Below are positions 34,395-46,192 of a DNA stretch of 64,000 nt, piece by piece. The DNA lies in contig CAKJVC010000156.1 in assembly GCA_918026815.1 (NCBI GenBank), positions 162,929-226,928 of the forward strand. The letters are read 5' to 3'. Under the pieces are notes generated by a model. The model had not been told where the DNA came from, did no database searches, and saw only the letters and a list, made by a program, of their open reading frames with translations. This DNA is from Chalara sp. BL73 (lineage: Eukaryota; Ascomycota; Leotiomycetes; Helotiales). Each line of letters begins with the position of its first letter. Position 1 is the stretch's first letter. The position numbers and the translations under genes were made by a program.

Positions 34395-35174
34395 TTAGAT
34401 CCTAGTGATCTCCTTCTTTTTGGACGTGGGGACATAGTTGGTAATCCCATCAAGTGTCCCCAAGCCAAACCAGCGATCACAAACGATCAGAGCTAAGGAG
34501 TTGCCCTTCCCACCCTTTCTCTGAACCACAATATATTGCGCAGTTCCGGGAGCCTTTTCGCATACGTTTCCATCAGCCGGAGTTGCTGGCTTCCTACCAC
34601 AGAAGACTTGGGCATCATGGAGATTCCACCAGTGGTCCTTGTAGTTGTGAGCCTTCAAAAAAACATCTATTGGAACATTCAGCATCAAATTCAAATGAAG
34701 GCCAAAAACAAGATGTGCGTATACGTTTTATTTTCTCTCTGGCTCTGAAGACCATGACTGGTGGCCCGAAAATTTCGACTGCTGCATAGTCGTCCCACTT
34801 AACGATATTTAAAATTAGCACCTAATTTAGCAGACGTTGGAGATTCACGAGGGGGATCCATTGCGTGTAAATCTTCAGCAAGACTTACTCATATGATGAG
34901 TCACATCAGCGACCCCAGCTGCAGAGAGGATGATATGCGCCTCGCTTAATGCATTTCTGATCACATTTTTCGGTAGACTGGAGCAGCCAATGAAATCCCA
35001 AATTTTGCTTTGAGCTAGAACTGTTTTATCTATTGGCGGCTCTGATCCGATTACAGAGATGTTATTCAATTGTCGAGTATCCAGGTCGGACGGAGGTTCT
35101 TGAAGTGTGTTTACAAGCATGAACGATGCTGCCCAACAAAGTGCCGGAGGGCATCTAGAAGACATAAATATCAT
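34395..35174 (-). pseudogene. 5' half of a zincin-like metallopeptidase gene, inverted
   Basis: On the - strand, exons about 35174-34889, 34821-34725 and 34666-34395 read as the first half of a secreted peptidase-like protein. The introns have GTAAGT/TTAG and GTATAC/ATAG ends. Blocks include WDFIGCSSLPKNVIRNALSEA, then KWDDYAAVEIFGPP, and DHWWNLHDAQVFCG ... LALIVCDRWFGL. This resembles the pre-catalytic part of aspzincin (M35-like) and related fungal secreted proteins. One frame disagreement at the first junction suggests a small indel. The zinc-binding half is missing here but lies on the opposite strand immediately to the right. Confidence 0.5.
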
Positions 35175-35267
35175 GGCGTAAGCTATTTTTATGCATATCT
35201 TAACCGTGGTAAGTGCCCGCCTTCATTTCACGACACAAGAGGGATGGGCTGACAAACGATAACAAGC

Positions 35268-35863
35268 GGCAGTATGGGCGTATGAGTTCATGCATATGGA
35301 CGCCATTGGCCATGCTATGAGTGATAGCTTGTATTCACGCATCTATGATCTTCCAGTTAAACATTATACAGGTGTAGATTATGAACCTGAATTAGATCCG
35401 CCAATTCGAACAGGAATATATGGGTCCTTTTTACAAAGCACATGGCCCAGAATGATCTCATCTGGTCTCACAATGCTGAAACCAATGCCATGTTCTTCTT
35501 AGCACAATATGTCAACAGGAGATCAGGGTTTTATCCAAGCATGCCAAAATTGTCCATTGAGCCAATTCGACGGCCGGAATATGATGACCTCGTTCTAGGC
35601 CGACCAAATCAGGGCCTCAAAGCTCCTATCAGTGTCTGGCCAATAGCGCAAATGCGCCTCCGCCGCCAAAGTCCAATAAGTCGTCCGTTGCTACTATCAC
35701 TGGCAACTCGGCTCCTAAAAGCGCACTATCCACAGATCTTCCCAAGCTCAAGAGCAAAAGTTACTGTACCGAGACAGATAAGAATGGAAATCAGATCCTG
35801 CATGAGAAGACTGCTGTTTGTCCCAGCACAGCTCGCCCAACAAAGACAAAGAGCAAGCCCTAA
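35268..35863 (+). pseudogene. 3' half of the same zincin-like gene, frameshifted
   Basis: Three + strand frames in succession give AYEFMHMDAIGHAMSD, then YDLPVKHYTG, GIYG; then KHMAQNDLIW, NRRSGFYPSMPKL; then a Pro/Lys/Ser-rich tail ending at the TAA at 35861-35863. AYEFMHMD looks like an HEFMHMD zinc motif (HExxH) with His changed to Tyr (CAT to TAT), which would abolish catalysis. At least two frameshifts are needed. It continues where the inverted half at 34395-35174 stops. The family call is by motif and general layout only. Confidence 0.5.
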
Positions 35864-37028
35864 TATTTCTTTTTGAGAAATTTCGCTTCAGTAGTAAATT
35901 GGCAGCCCAAATTGCGGAAATATATTCGGTGCGTATTGCATCACAAGATGTATTCGAATCGATCCTGTAAATGCAGTAATATGGGACTGGATATCAATGG
36001 CAGATAGAGTAGTATGTATCAGCGATGAAGATTTAGAGAATAGGGCGGTGTAAACCTGTAAGTACGGTCCGATTTATGTTACATACTCCTGTTTTGTGCT
36101 TACAAGTATTTAATAGACAGGCAGCAATATACCAAGCTTGCGAAAGCCCCGACCATCCAAGCTTCTGTTGGAGATGTTGCTTGTTGACCGTTCCATCAAG
36201 AGCAGTGGTGATGGGAAAGCTAAATATGTTGCATCCGTGTGAAAGATTGAGGCAAAATAGTGAGAAGATTTTCCCGTTCTTACAATCGCAAGTATCTGTA
36301 GACATAAGAGAGGATGCCCAATATTATTTCTGCTTTGAAAACTTACCAAGCCGTCCTTGTAATGTGAGAGATGCTTGAATGTGATAATCTGTGGCCCAGA
36401 AAATACTATGCCTGAATGAGCAATCGGTTGTTTTACCGGCTTTAATTCAACAAGCTAAACATTTTCTACCTTAATTTGTTACATATAGCGTAATGCTATC
36501 AATTATACTTATATTAAGGAGCAGGCTTTTTGTTGGAATTGAAAAGCAGATGAACATGATTCACAATTCACTTCGATCTGCCAACAGAATAAACTTGCCA
36601 CTTTAAGTCGTCCACAAAACCTAACCCAGGAGTACTGATGAGTTTAATTTACATATATTTGGTAATGACTGGGCGCCGTAATTTAGAAGCTGTTGATTGG
36701 CGATTGCATAATGCAAGGAAATACTTCTATTAAATGACCGCCTTATCACTATTGTCTGTTTCGTGTAGGCTGCAACATTGACGTGTTAGAAGTGCTATTG
36801 GTTTCTAAACCAATGATTGGAGTCCCAGCGTTGGATTTGTTGGTTTTGCATTCATCCCCGGATTCGGGTATGTTATATACATGGCTGCTTATTCCATCTC
36901 ACGACCATAAAGAAGAGACTCGCTTCAGCAAATTTAATATGTGTTATGTATAACATAGTCATCTTTGGTCTTTATATTTTGGTATAGATATATTTGCCAA
37001 GCCATCGACCAAATCTGTTCGTGCTGTC
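35864..37028. other. intergenic, no gene seen
   Basis: About 1.15 kb. ORFs of 79-100 codons around 36033-36378 overlap on both strands and have no recognisable content. Confidence 0.5.
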
Positions 37029-37685
37029 ATGGACGACCCAGAGTTACGCGTAGCTTGGCAGGAGAGTGTGACATTAATGAATTCGGAGAAACACAGCAGC
37101 CCTTATTACTACGCTGGGACCATTAAAGCCCGGGAGCAGCAGAAAGCCCGTCCACGTGTTGACAAACAATCCACATGTCTATATGGATTTCCTATACCCA
37201 ACACACCGGCAATATCTCTTAGAATCGATGAGCCATATCCAGCAGTCCTTCTCTACGTCCTCAGACCGGATTGGAGCTCCCAGCTCATTAAACCCAACGG
37301 ATTTAACGATGACCAAATAGACACAGCTATATCTCGCCTTCAGATGATCCGATAAACGAAGCAGCCCACTGCTTAAAGATGCGTCGCTGTGGCGCCATGG
37401 AGCAACAGCCACCACCCTATTTGAGCGGCCTCAGAAACTCTGTCATGGGCTGGCCAAGCAGTGGGGGAGTATGGGTCTTTCGATTCAAGAGTCTCACTTT
37501 GACACTTATGATCTAGAAGAGTAACTGGAACGTCTAGGCCTGCTAGGTGAAGGTCGAGGGGACGAGAGGGACTACGATATGGAGAATTCCTAGCTGAAAA
37601 TGAGGTTTTGAGAGTTTTTGGCGCAATGTTTTATGCCAGGCCAGAGGATTGTAAGGAAGTGGTGAGGTTTGGGCTTTGGGCAGAC
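37029..37685 (+). pseudogene. paralog copy C of the unknown secreted family, heavily decayed
   Basis: The family blocks recur in order: YPAVLLYVLRPDW (first frame), then after a frameshift near 37325 SDDPINEAAHCLKMRRCGA and SVMGWPSSGGVWVF, then stops, and finally RPEDCKEVVRFGL. The N-terminus does not show a convincing signal peptide. It is more decayed than copy A. Confidence 0.7.
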
Positions 37686-40288
37686 AGGGGTTGTAACAAT
37701 ACAAGAGATAAGCAGGAAGGAGAGGCAAGGGAGAGCTAATTTAAGAGGGAAGAGAAAGTGTTTCCACCCACTTAGACTACTGAACAAGTCTCTCACGGCT
37801 ATAATCCAATGTGTGAAGTTTGAAGAAATTTTGAGTAGTTCTGCCATTAACCAAGAAGAACACAAATAAATAATACTTGCTTGAGCTTGAAGTCAGTTAC
37901 GGGAGAACTGCTTCTGGAGTATAAACTTCACTTACTGAAACTTTGCCCGTAATAAAGAGCACTGCAATATCCAGAGTTAATATTTATAGTAATATTCAAT
38001 AACTTAGAATGTTTCTGTTACTTTACGTTATGCTGTCGAGGTTACCGCTACTGTTTCAATTATTATCCCATGTTTTAAACACAATTGGGCAAGTAACCAT
38101 ATAAAAATATCACTCAGGCCACCTTGCAATATTAAACTATACTACCAGGCTAAGGTACGCTTGAACAGTTAGTCTTGGTATGTTAAGGAGAGATTCGCGG
38201 CCTAGACCAAAATGTTACTAATTCAAGTTTACAATATTATGCTAAGCTTTTATAATCCCTATCAGTAGCCCTCAGCTGGAAATTTCGACTAAGGCAAATC
38301 AAGAATCACAAAATAGCCGTTCCTGTTTACTCACAATAACCTGTAGTTTTACCTTCAATTCTTGACCCTAATGCTCAAAAGCCATAAAAGGCCATCGTAT
38401 TTCTTGTAGTTAATATCAAAGACGAATTACTTGAGAGAAAGTGAGCAGAAAGTTTGTTACATAACTACATCGTCATGATTGAAGTCAAATAAGGAGTTTC
38501 TACAACCATTGAACTATTCAATGGAAGCAATAATTTCATAATACTTGAGCATAAATGCAGCCCGCACTATTATACAAAGGCTGTTTACAATGGAAAGGCG
38601 CAATTTAGGGAATGTGGTAACAAGCAAATTTTAATATAAGCTAATTAAAAACAAAAACAAACACACACACATTATCCTACAAAAGTGCAGCGAAATCGAG
38701 TAAATAGCAGTACTAATAGCATTTGACATGCCAGGCATACCATCTCCACCAACTACGAAAGCCCGCATTTCCTCCACGCAAACCAAGCAAGCGCTAATGG
38801 ATGATGGCCATGCCAAAGAAGCTTGCAAGGCGGCTTCGCCAGGGATCTAGCTTGCCTGCGTCATAAACTCCCAAGCGCTGCTTTGCAGACGGGTATGCCA
38901 TCTACGCAAATTTAACGAACTATGGAAAACGACGCATCAATGCTGCTTTCCGCAAGTTGAACGCTGTCGCCGCCAAGGATTTGTCGTTAGGGCGATGTTT
39001 GCTGTTCGCAACCTATTTATCGCAGGGCTAAATCAAGAAGGTCGACCCTGGATGCGATATTGGTATAGGGCGTTGGGCTGTGATGCTTGCATGGAGGTAG
39101 GCTCGTAAAGGAAGGAGAGGGGCTTATATAATGAGGCGCGTTTAAGAGGCTCCTGATGCAAGCTTGAATCTTCGCCGAATCGGTATGGCCCTCGGGTTAC
39201 AAAACATCAGGGAGGCGGCCTGTGTGTCTGTAAGCTTTAAAACGGAAGCATGACGTGATATCGAGCTGTAGCTTTTCATTCAAGGGAAACGAGAAAGCGG
39301 AGGGTTTGATGTGAGCTTTTAGGATGTAACCAGCATATAACGTCTATATATATATATAAAAGACCTCTCTGCCAAATATGGAAGACTCTAAGGTCTAATG
39401 CAGCCCAATCACTCTTTTCCATCTTTTCCCATTTAAGATGTAGTAGTCCGTTTAAAACTATCCTTGATTAATCTTGCATCTTGTGGCTACTCTTAAATTA
39501 GGTAGAAACAGCACATGTAGTCTAAGCGCATACGTATTTATGCCAGGTGGCTTGCCCGTCATTGTCCATTTACTTGTTGTTGGTCAAAGCTTGCTGCTAC
39601 CCGGCCAGCCATATCTCAAATCTCAAATCTAATAAAGCTATTGATGCTCCCTATGAAATCTCATGAGCCTTCGCATAACAACAGCCCCGGCGCCTGTATG
39701 CTCAAAACACATGCTCCTGGACTGACCCGCACATGTAGCTTACAAACTTCTCTACTGTTGTGATATGTAGCTTCTCAAGGTGGGTGAACTTATTTATCGA
39801 GAAATAAGACCCTTGAAAATGCAACCAGCAAATATTTCGTACCAGAAAGAAGAGACAGCCTTGCAGGATAATAGTATGTTGTTTTATCTGCAAGCATGCC
39901 CTAATTATCGTCTGAGGTGTGATTTACCGTAGCTTGCTGAAGGTAGACGCGTGTAACTTGTTCCCACAATAATGGAGCAACAGGCATGTCTTTGACAGAA
40001 ATGCATCTTATATGTCGAGCCATTGACTGTCAAGGACTGGGTTAATCAAATGTTGATGGCAGTGTGAAATCCGCCGAGCACATTCCATGAATTGACACGG
40101 CACCGGTGTTCCAACGGTTTGCCTTCCTCCAAGAGGTTGCGTTCGATGCTTTGTTACGCGCAATTGAGCACATTGAATACCCCACGGATTACTTCCAACC
40201 CTCCTTGGCCGCGCCTCAATGGAACGTCCCGTTCCTCCAAAGTCAGGCAGGATAGAACCCTTTCAAACCACATTTCCACCACCAAGAA
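37686..40288. other. gene-free interval of about 2.6 kb
   Basis: AT-rich DNA without a supported gene. Around 38.73-39.10 kb short coding-like stretches appear in several frames (for example NLTNYGKRRINAAF), but stops separate them and I cannot assign a family. A TATATATATATAAA run lies near 39350. Confidence 0.45.
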
Positions 40289-40543
40289 TCAGCCACCACC
40301 AGTCCTCCCCTCCTCCCTCAACCTCCGCAAAACATCCTCCCCAACCTCCTCATCGCCCTCAAAACGCCACCACTCCCTCTCCTTAACATGCCCGCCAACC
40401 CACCTCCTCGCCCTCTCCCGATCGCGCTCAAATTCCACGAGATCCCGCTTCGGATCCGTGACCGGCGGGTGCGCATGCGCGAGGAACATCACGGCCATGA
40501 GGCCGAAGCCTAGGACCAAGCGCTGCAAGACGGAGAGATGCAT
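40289..40543 (-). CDS. small hypothetical protein with N-terminal signal or membrane anchor
   Basis: An 84-aa ORF starts at the ATG at 40543; the frame is open for 48 codons further upstream, but the hydrophobic leader starts at this Met. Residues 6-24 (LQRLVLGFGLMAVMFLAHA) form one hydrophobic segment, a signal peptide or a single anchor. The rest is very charged (ERDRERARRW...KEREWWRFEGDEE). No family is recognised. A + strand ORF overlaps it but is low-complexity Ser/Pro and looks like its shadow. Confidence 0.45.
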   Translation of the reverse strand: MHLSVLQRLVLGFGLMAVMFLAHAHPPVTDPKRDLVEFERDRERARRWVGGHVKEREWWRFEGDEEVGEDVLRRLREEGRTGGG

Positions 40544-41700
40544 CTTGACGTGCCCGGGAAGACAACGCGGGTGCGAAACTTCCTTTAAATGAACGAAGGG
40601 AGGGAGAGGGTAACGGGAAAAGTGAGCGGAACCGAGATGGGGATGTTGATATAGATATGAGCTCAACCCTCTTCCGCCTTCAAACAAAAAGGAATGAAAG
40701 AAGAAAGAAAGAAGGCTTCAGCTTCTTCCCAACAAAAAAAAAAGGAACCAAAGCTAAGCCATGTCCTCACGTCGTCAACCCCCCCCAAAAATTAAATAAA
40801 AATTCCCCACCAAATAGCCCTCATCCCTTCCCTCGTATCCAATTCAGTCCCCATCCCCTCCGCGCCCGCAATATCCTCAGACCACAATATCAAGCGCGCT
40901 CAACCCACGGTTGGGAATAATTGGGCGTGTGGAATTTACCCTATTTCACCCCCCTTTAGCCCCCTGGAGGGTTTGGAAAATACCAAGGACGTGAAATTAT
41001 GGGGGTGTTGGTGGTTGTAGCCAGGCGTGAAAGGGCGGAAAAACGTGCGAGAGGGCTTGGATGTCGTTGGGTGGGGAGATAACAAGGGGCCTGCGCTGCA
41101 TGTGGTGTAGCACGTGAAGTTGCGGGGTTTTGATACGAGTTGTGGAAAGGGGTGGGAGCCGGTGTGGAGGGAGGGCTCATGGTTGATAAGCATAAGCATC
41201 CTCAAATTGTCAGCTTTGGCGGGGTTAGGGATGGTATGGGGAGTAAGAACTTTATCCGGACCAGGGCTGTTGCATGTGAAGCCTGTTTATGCCTTGATGA
41301 TTTCTTATTGAGATTTTTGTAGTTAATTATCGGGTTTGCGAAAACGAGAGATGGCAATAGAGGAGTTTAGTTAATAGATGAACAATATTTCACGAGAAAG
41401 TTTGTACTCATTAAAAGGGGGTGGAGAGGTGTTGATCATTATACATCGTGAGATGGACTTCTGATTCAAGCCATCATTGTGCCCTGAAAGCAAGCTCTGC
41501 TCGCTGTTTATCGTATCATCGAAACCTGACCAAGGAGATGTACATAAGGCTGCGCTAGCTCATGATCCAATTCAAGGTGAGTGCTATCCTGACTCGCCGC
41601 CAACGCCAGACATGCACTTACCCTTACAAAAGAAATGTCTATCCAGTGGGTTTTCCAAAAAGCAAGGGTGCCGCTCCAAATACATCTCTGTCACGAAGGA
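40544..41700. other. intergenic, no gene seen
   Basis: The region contains A-rich and CCC-rich low-complexity stretches near 40.73-40.81 kb. ORFs here overlap each other on both strands and lack family resemblance. The far end is the 3' flank of the SIS-domain gene. Confidence 0.5.
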
Positions 41701-42912
41701 CTAGAGCTGAGACACTTCTCCGATTTCAAGAACGCTACACATTTCTTCGCCGTCCGTAAGAACAAGGATAGCATCATCGCGAAAACGATGGGAGCCAGAG
41801 TGTGTCCTCCGTTCATCTTCAATCATTGCTTGAGCATTTAATACGGATGTTTCGATCGGTATAGTGACCCAATCTTGTTTTCCGACCATTAAGCCTGGTA
41901 TTGTGACAGCGGGCTCATCCATATCCTCTGGCTGTAGTGTCTTGATACGGCGAGGTGACAAAACTATGTCTTGGCCGTATCTGACCCAGCCGCTTTTCGA
42001 CCGATATGCAGACATGAGAACCTCTGCTCCAGAGAAATCCTTCCGAATTTCCGGAATATCAATCAGCGGAATGGCTTGATCAGAAACCTTCTTCGGGCTA
42101 AGAAAAGCGGCGCCTATGGCTCCGCCCGGGTGGTTCTTGGAGAATACACTGGCAACATTGAGGTGTAGCTCATTGGAGATCACCATAGCCAGCGCATCTC
42201 CAAGCGCGAGAGCCATGGTAGTAGAGGTTGTGGGTGCCGAAACTCCGAACGAGTCTGTCTCAGACATATGGATAGGAGCAGAAAGAAGAATAGCATCCGG
42301 CCGCATGTTCACAATGGAACATGTCGACCGTGAGGTGTGAGAAGTCAAGACAATAAGAGGTAATGATGCGTCGAAATGAGGTAAGAGAGAGAGCAATTCT
42401 GGTGTCTTGCCGGAGAATGTGATCAATAATATCGTGTCGTGTTTTCCCACCTTGCCCAGGTCACCGTGTAATGCTTCGGTGGGATGTAAGTATGTTGCGT
42501 GGATTTTTAAGCTGTTCATGGTCGCGACCAGTTTCTTGGCGATATGCCCACTTTTGCCAACGCCGCAAATAACCAGCTTGCCTTTATCGCCGTTGAACCG
42601 GGTGATTGCTTCCACGGCATCGTGGAATCCTCTCCGCGCAGCCGGATCGCATTCGTAAAGACGTGTGAGGTGGGATAGCGCGGTGGCTTCAGTGCTGAGC
42701 ACATGTACTGCGGTAGCAAGTCGTCGGGCCAAGGTAGGTGAGGAGTAGGAGAGCGCTGGCGGTGTCATAGACATCAAGTCATCGGAAGGTGGCGATAACT
42801 CATCGCATGGTGTAGCAGGCGATGGTGGAGATGGAGGGGGTATAATAGGTGCGTGTGTAGAGTTTAGGAGGTAAACCTCGCTGTTCTGGACGGGGTGGTG
42901 ATCCATCGCCAT
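41701..42912 (-). CDS. SIS-domain sugar-phosphate isomerase (KdsD/GutQ-like)
   Basis: Single-exon gene of 403 aa. After a Pro-rich N-terminal stretch (about 1-60), the SIS domain runs from about residue 65 to 265. It carries LVICGVGKSGHIAKKL (113-128), HPTEALHGDLGKV, ITFSGKTPELL, and the KNHPGGAIG block. These match bacterial arabinose-5-phosphate isomerases (KdsD, GutQ), which interconvert ribulose 5-phosphate and arabinose 5-phosphate. The catalytic His in HPGGAIG and the Lys of GVGKSG are present. The C-terminal about 130 residues correspond in position to the CBS pair of KdsD but are divergent. Fungi do not make lipopolysaccharide, so the physiological role is uncertain. The ATG at 42912 is followed two codons later by a second ATG. 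Confidence 0.85.
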   Translation of the reverse strand: MAMDHHPVQNSEVYLLNSTHAPIIPPPSPPSPATPCDELSPPSDDLMSMTPPALSYSSPTLARRLATAVHVLSTEATALSHLTRLYECDPAARRGFHDAVEAITRFNGDKGKLVICGVGKSGHIAKKLVATMNSLKIHATYLHPTEALHGDLGKVGKHDTILLITFSGKTPELLSLLPHFDASLPLIVLTSHTSRSTCSIVNMRPDAILLSAPIHMSETDSFGVSAPTTSTTMALALGDALAMVISNELHLNVASVFSKNHPGGAIGAAFLSPKKVSDQAIPLIDIPEIRKDFSGAEVLMSAYRSKSGWVRYGQDIVLSPRRIKTLQPEDMDEPAVTIPGLMVGKQDWVTIPIETSVLNAQAMIEDERRTHSGSHRFRDDAILVLTDGEEMCSVLEIGEVSQL

Positions 42913-45900
42913 GGCTACTTCGTGTCCGCTGCCTGGTCAATGAAGGTGGGTAGGTGCGACCGATGCTCTCGTCGCTAGCAGAGATGTATAATGCAACTGC
43001 TTTGTGTTTGTAGATAGGAATGCTTGCACACAGTTAGTCATATGTCCATTGCAGTTGAAGGCCGAACCTCTATCATTGGTGCTATATACCTTCAGCTATA
43101 TCCCAACGGCCCAGATGTTGAGTGGGTATGGGACGAGCCGTACGCAATGTCGAGTTTCAATGTTGCGGCTTCAAATAGAGCGAAAGGTGAACCTGCGCTT
43201 GCGGAGCATTCGTAGGGATGAGGAAGAAGTGAAGGACGCCATGTGGGAGGATCCAGGTCTTGTAGCAGAGCAGTGGATATCTTTCCTATGTGAGAGAAGG
43301 GGGGAAGTTGGATATATTTGTCGCCGGTCAAGGTGTGGTTGACTACCCAGTCCCTCTTTTTTCTCGGTCGTCGGAGCTTGACCCTGCAGATTGAGGATCC
43401 TTGTATATTTAGACTCTAAGTGGCGTGGCGGGTGCATTGGAGGAAAGCAGCACGCAATCTGAACCTGGCTGCTGCAACTTTTTTGCTTTGAAAGAAAGGA
43501 ATCCAAGGTAAAATAGAGGGTGCATGCTTATCCGCTAGTTAATCCCGTACATTATAAACATGGCCGGACGGCGCAACATCATTGGTCTAACATGGGCCGT
43601 GTTAAACCGGATTCGGGTGATCAAAGAGTCATGATTTGCTTAGAAAGCTGTTTGCGTGTTGCCGAAAAACATTTACTGTATACGCATAACAGCGCTACCG
43701 TTTACAGTGTCCCCGCAACCAGGCGATAATGGTTAAAGATAATATTCGCTTTATAATCCGGCAGCCGACAATACAAAACAGTATACTATCAGCACCAACA
43801 AACCTGTCGAGGGATCCTCTCATGTCTCCATGCGGAAGTTTGAGGGAGAATAGAAGAAACGCTACACACTATAACTCTTCTTGGCAGGTCAGAAATATCC
43901 CGGGCAGACGCGCATTCGGGTACAAGGCGGTGTATGATAGACAGCCAAGCGGAGCACATTCTGGATGCTGTGCATAAGATCCTCTATCTGATAAACGGAG
44001 GATCCGCATTCTCTTGGGACCACCACCACCACCAGGCAGCTTGGGGTACGAGGCACAGCACTTGCATGTATCCTATTTACTGTACAACGCAGCTGAGGAG
44101 AATGACATCCACACTGGGTATTTTGAAGGAAGCTCGGGGTTATTTTGCACCCTTCGTAACTGCGCCTTATCACCTCTGACTCTTACGCCAATATAGTACG
44201 CATAAGTCTGTTAAGCTTCGAGACTAGGTGGAGCCCCCTAAACTCCATTACAGAGCTGTGGCTTTTGCTGAAATCCGCATGCGGTATCTAGAATAGTAAA
44301 CTACCGTCACGATACGGTAATTTAGGCTCTAGGCCTTATCAGCATCCCTGGTCATCTATGTGGGTATGAGTCTCTGTAGTGATCGAGGACCGTTCCGTGA
44401 ATCGAAACAATGGATCCGCTCTTCAGCCTCATATTTGTATCGGGTTTCAATGCAGGGCAGAGTGGCGCGATATCGGAATTTTATAAAGGTAATGCATCTT
44501 AAATACCCTGAAAGATGCAATTTTATTATTGTTTAAGAGAGCAGAAGGGTAATATACAGATCCAGCGAAGCGGTACTATGGCACGTGACTAATATGAATG
44601 ATAGACATGTTCCCTCACCTGAGAAGTTCACTAAAGGATACATTGAAACGGACCTTGAAATTTGCTGTAATATAATGCATATATTTTCAGTACTGGACTG
44701 ATGTTTCCCTTACAATGCCTAATTAATGGAGACACTCATGCAAATCAGCACTCGGTCCACCGTGTCTAGATCGTGTAGACCAGAAATCTGGAGGTGATTA
44801 GGGCCCTCGGGAGGCATAATGGAAATGTAATTGAAGCCATGGTCGTCACCGAGGTTAGGGCAGTAAAATGTACAATAACGACATGTCTAAATATATTAAG
44901 AAAAATGTTTGTCAGATGTCCTTTTACAATGCAATGTCTTCTAGTATGTCACTTATTGCATAGAATAAGCGAACCGTTACTAATATTTAGCCGATACAGC
45001 TACACTTAAAGCTGACTCCAAGCCTCGTTATGCTATTGACGAATCGTCCCCAGCTTATGGTTTGAAGTTGTTAACTTGGCGTTCATATATGCTGAACCTG
45101 TAAACATTACGCTTTTGATGGGAGAGGTGTTGGGTAAAATATAATTAATATAGAGCTCTCTTATGGTGTAAACGTTCCGTAGCAGCATTAGCGGCTGGTT
45201 GCAATTCAATATCTCTAAAGTATAATTATGATTTGAACGAAGTTGTGGTTTTCAGCGTCTGCTTTGGTAACCGAGTTGACCACAGCACTTGCCAAGAATG
45301 ACGTGTGCGGCCGCTAGCGTTGTCACCCCCCCAGCTTCCTTCCAGCATCAGCTCTACGTCTCTGAGTGATTAACTGCTCAGCTCTCCGCCGAATTGGATA
45401 CAATCAAACTACCTTTAATACTCTTAAGGATCTTAATTCGAGGGGCCGATTGGTCTGCTGTCCTCTGTAAGTCGAACTTGTTCCTCTGCCTACCAGGCTT
45501 TTTTAGTGTGAAAGCATACATAATCACCGCGGCTATCCGACTATGAGTTAGAGGGCAAGCCGACCTTCAAATTGGAGTTGAAGCGCAGCATGCAATCCTG
45601 TAGCATAGTTACAGCACAACGTCTTGCGCCACTCTAATCGTTGATGCGTAGGCGTGGCACGATCCTGATTATGGGCAAGATTTTATATTTTGCTGCTTTT
45701 GTTTACCATCACAACAAGGAAGCTAACAAATTGTCAATAGCTAGGCTGCGCACTTAACAATTGGTCCAGACGCCTGCTTGTGGCTCAGCAACTCAAAAAT
45801 CAGGTGAGCGACCTTCATATAGTGGACTTGGAGGGGATATGGCCTCGTAGGACGACGTGGGTTCGCGGCGGCGCAAGAACCTGCGAGGCAGAGCATACAA

Positions 45901-46003
45901 AATGGACCCTGTGCCTACCAGTTTGTGGGGTCTCTTCCAAATCCAACAAACAATGTACTTCATAATCCTGTGCAAGTACTGACAATCTTGCCCAGACTCC
46001 AGA
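42913..46003. other. gene-free interval of about 3.1 kb
   Basis: It includes the promoter of the SIS-domain gene. ORFs near 43.0-43.5 and 43.9-44.2 kb overlap on both strands and have no recognisable content. No tRNA or transposon recognised. Confidence 0.5.
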
Positions 46004-46192
46004 ATGGCCACAATACCTTCAATCCAACTCCGCTCCACAGCCTCACCTCTTGCTAAGCGAGGGAACTGGGCCAGTCGCGAACCTGGCGTTATCGTAGTGT
46101 TCTGCATTGTCTTTGTTGTGGCATGTGGCCTACTTGGTCTCTACATTTCGCGTTGGCTAGCTAGACGACGAGCTAGGCGAGAAGACTTTTGA
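46004..46192 (+). CDS. small single-pass membrane protein, unknown
   Basis: A 62-aa ORF with one strong transmembrane segment (about residues 28-50, GVIVVFCIVFVVACGLLGLYI) followed by a very basic end (SRWLARRRARRE). The positive-inside rule puts the C-terminus in the cytosol. The ATG follows a CAG that could be a 3' splice site in the leader. The composition looks like a real small membrane protein, but no family is recognised. Confidence 0.5.
   Translation: MATIPSIQLRSTASPLAKRGNWASREPGVIVVFCIVFVVACGLLGLYISRWLARRRARREDF

Noticed and set aside
36033..36378. Overlapping ORFs of 79-100 codons
   Set aside because: Neither strand shows conserved blocks or splice structure.
38730..39110. Coding-like stretch in several frames (NLTNYGKRRINAAF and others)
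   Set aside because: Interrupted by stops in all frames and no family could be assigned; too weak for a pseudogene call.
40092..40592. 166-codon + strand ORF antisense to the 84-aa protein
   Set aside because: Ser/Pro/Arg-rich frame typical of a shadow of a charged - strand gene; no domain.
43004..43506. Overlapping ORFs upstream of the SIS-domain gene
   Set aside because: Present on both strands with no recognisable content; more likely promoter DNA.
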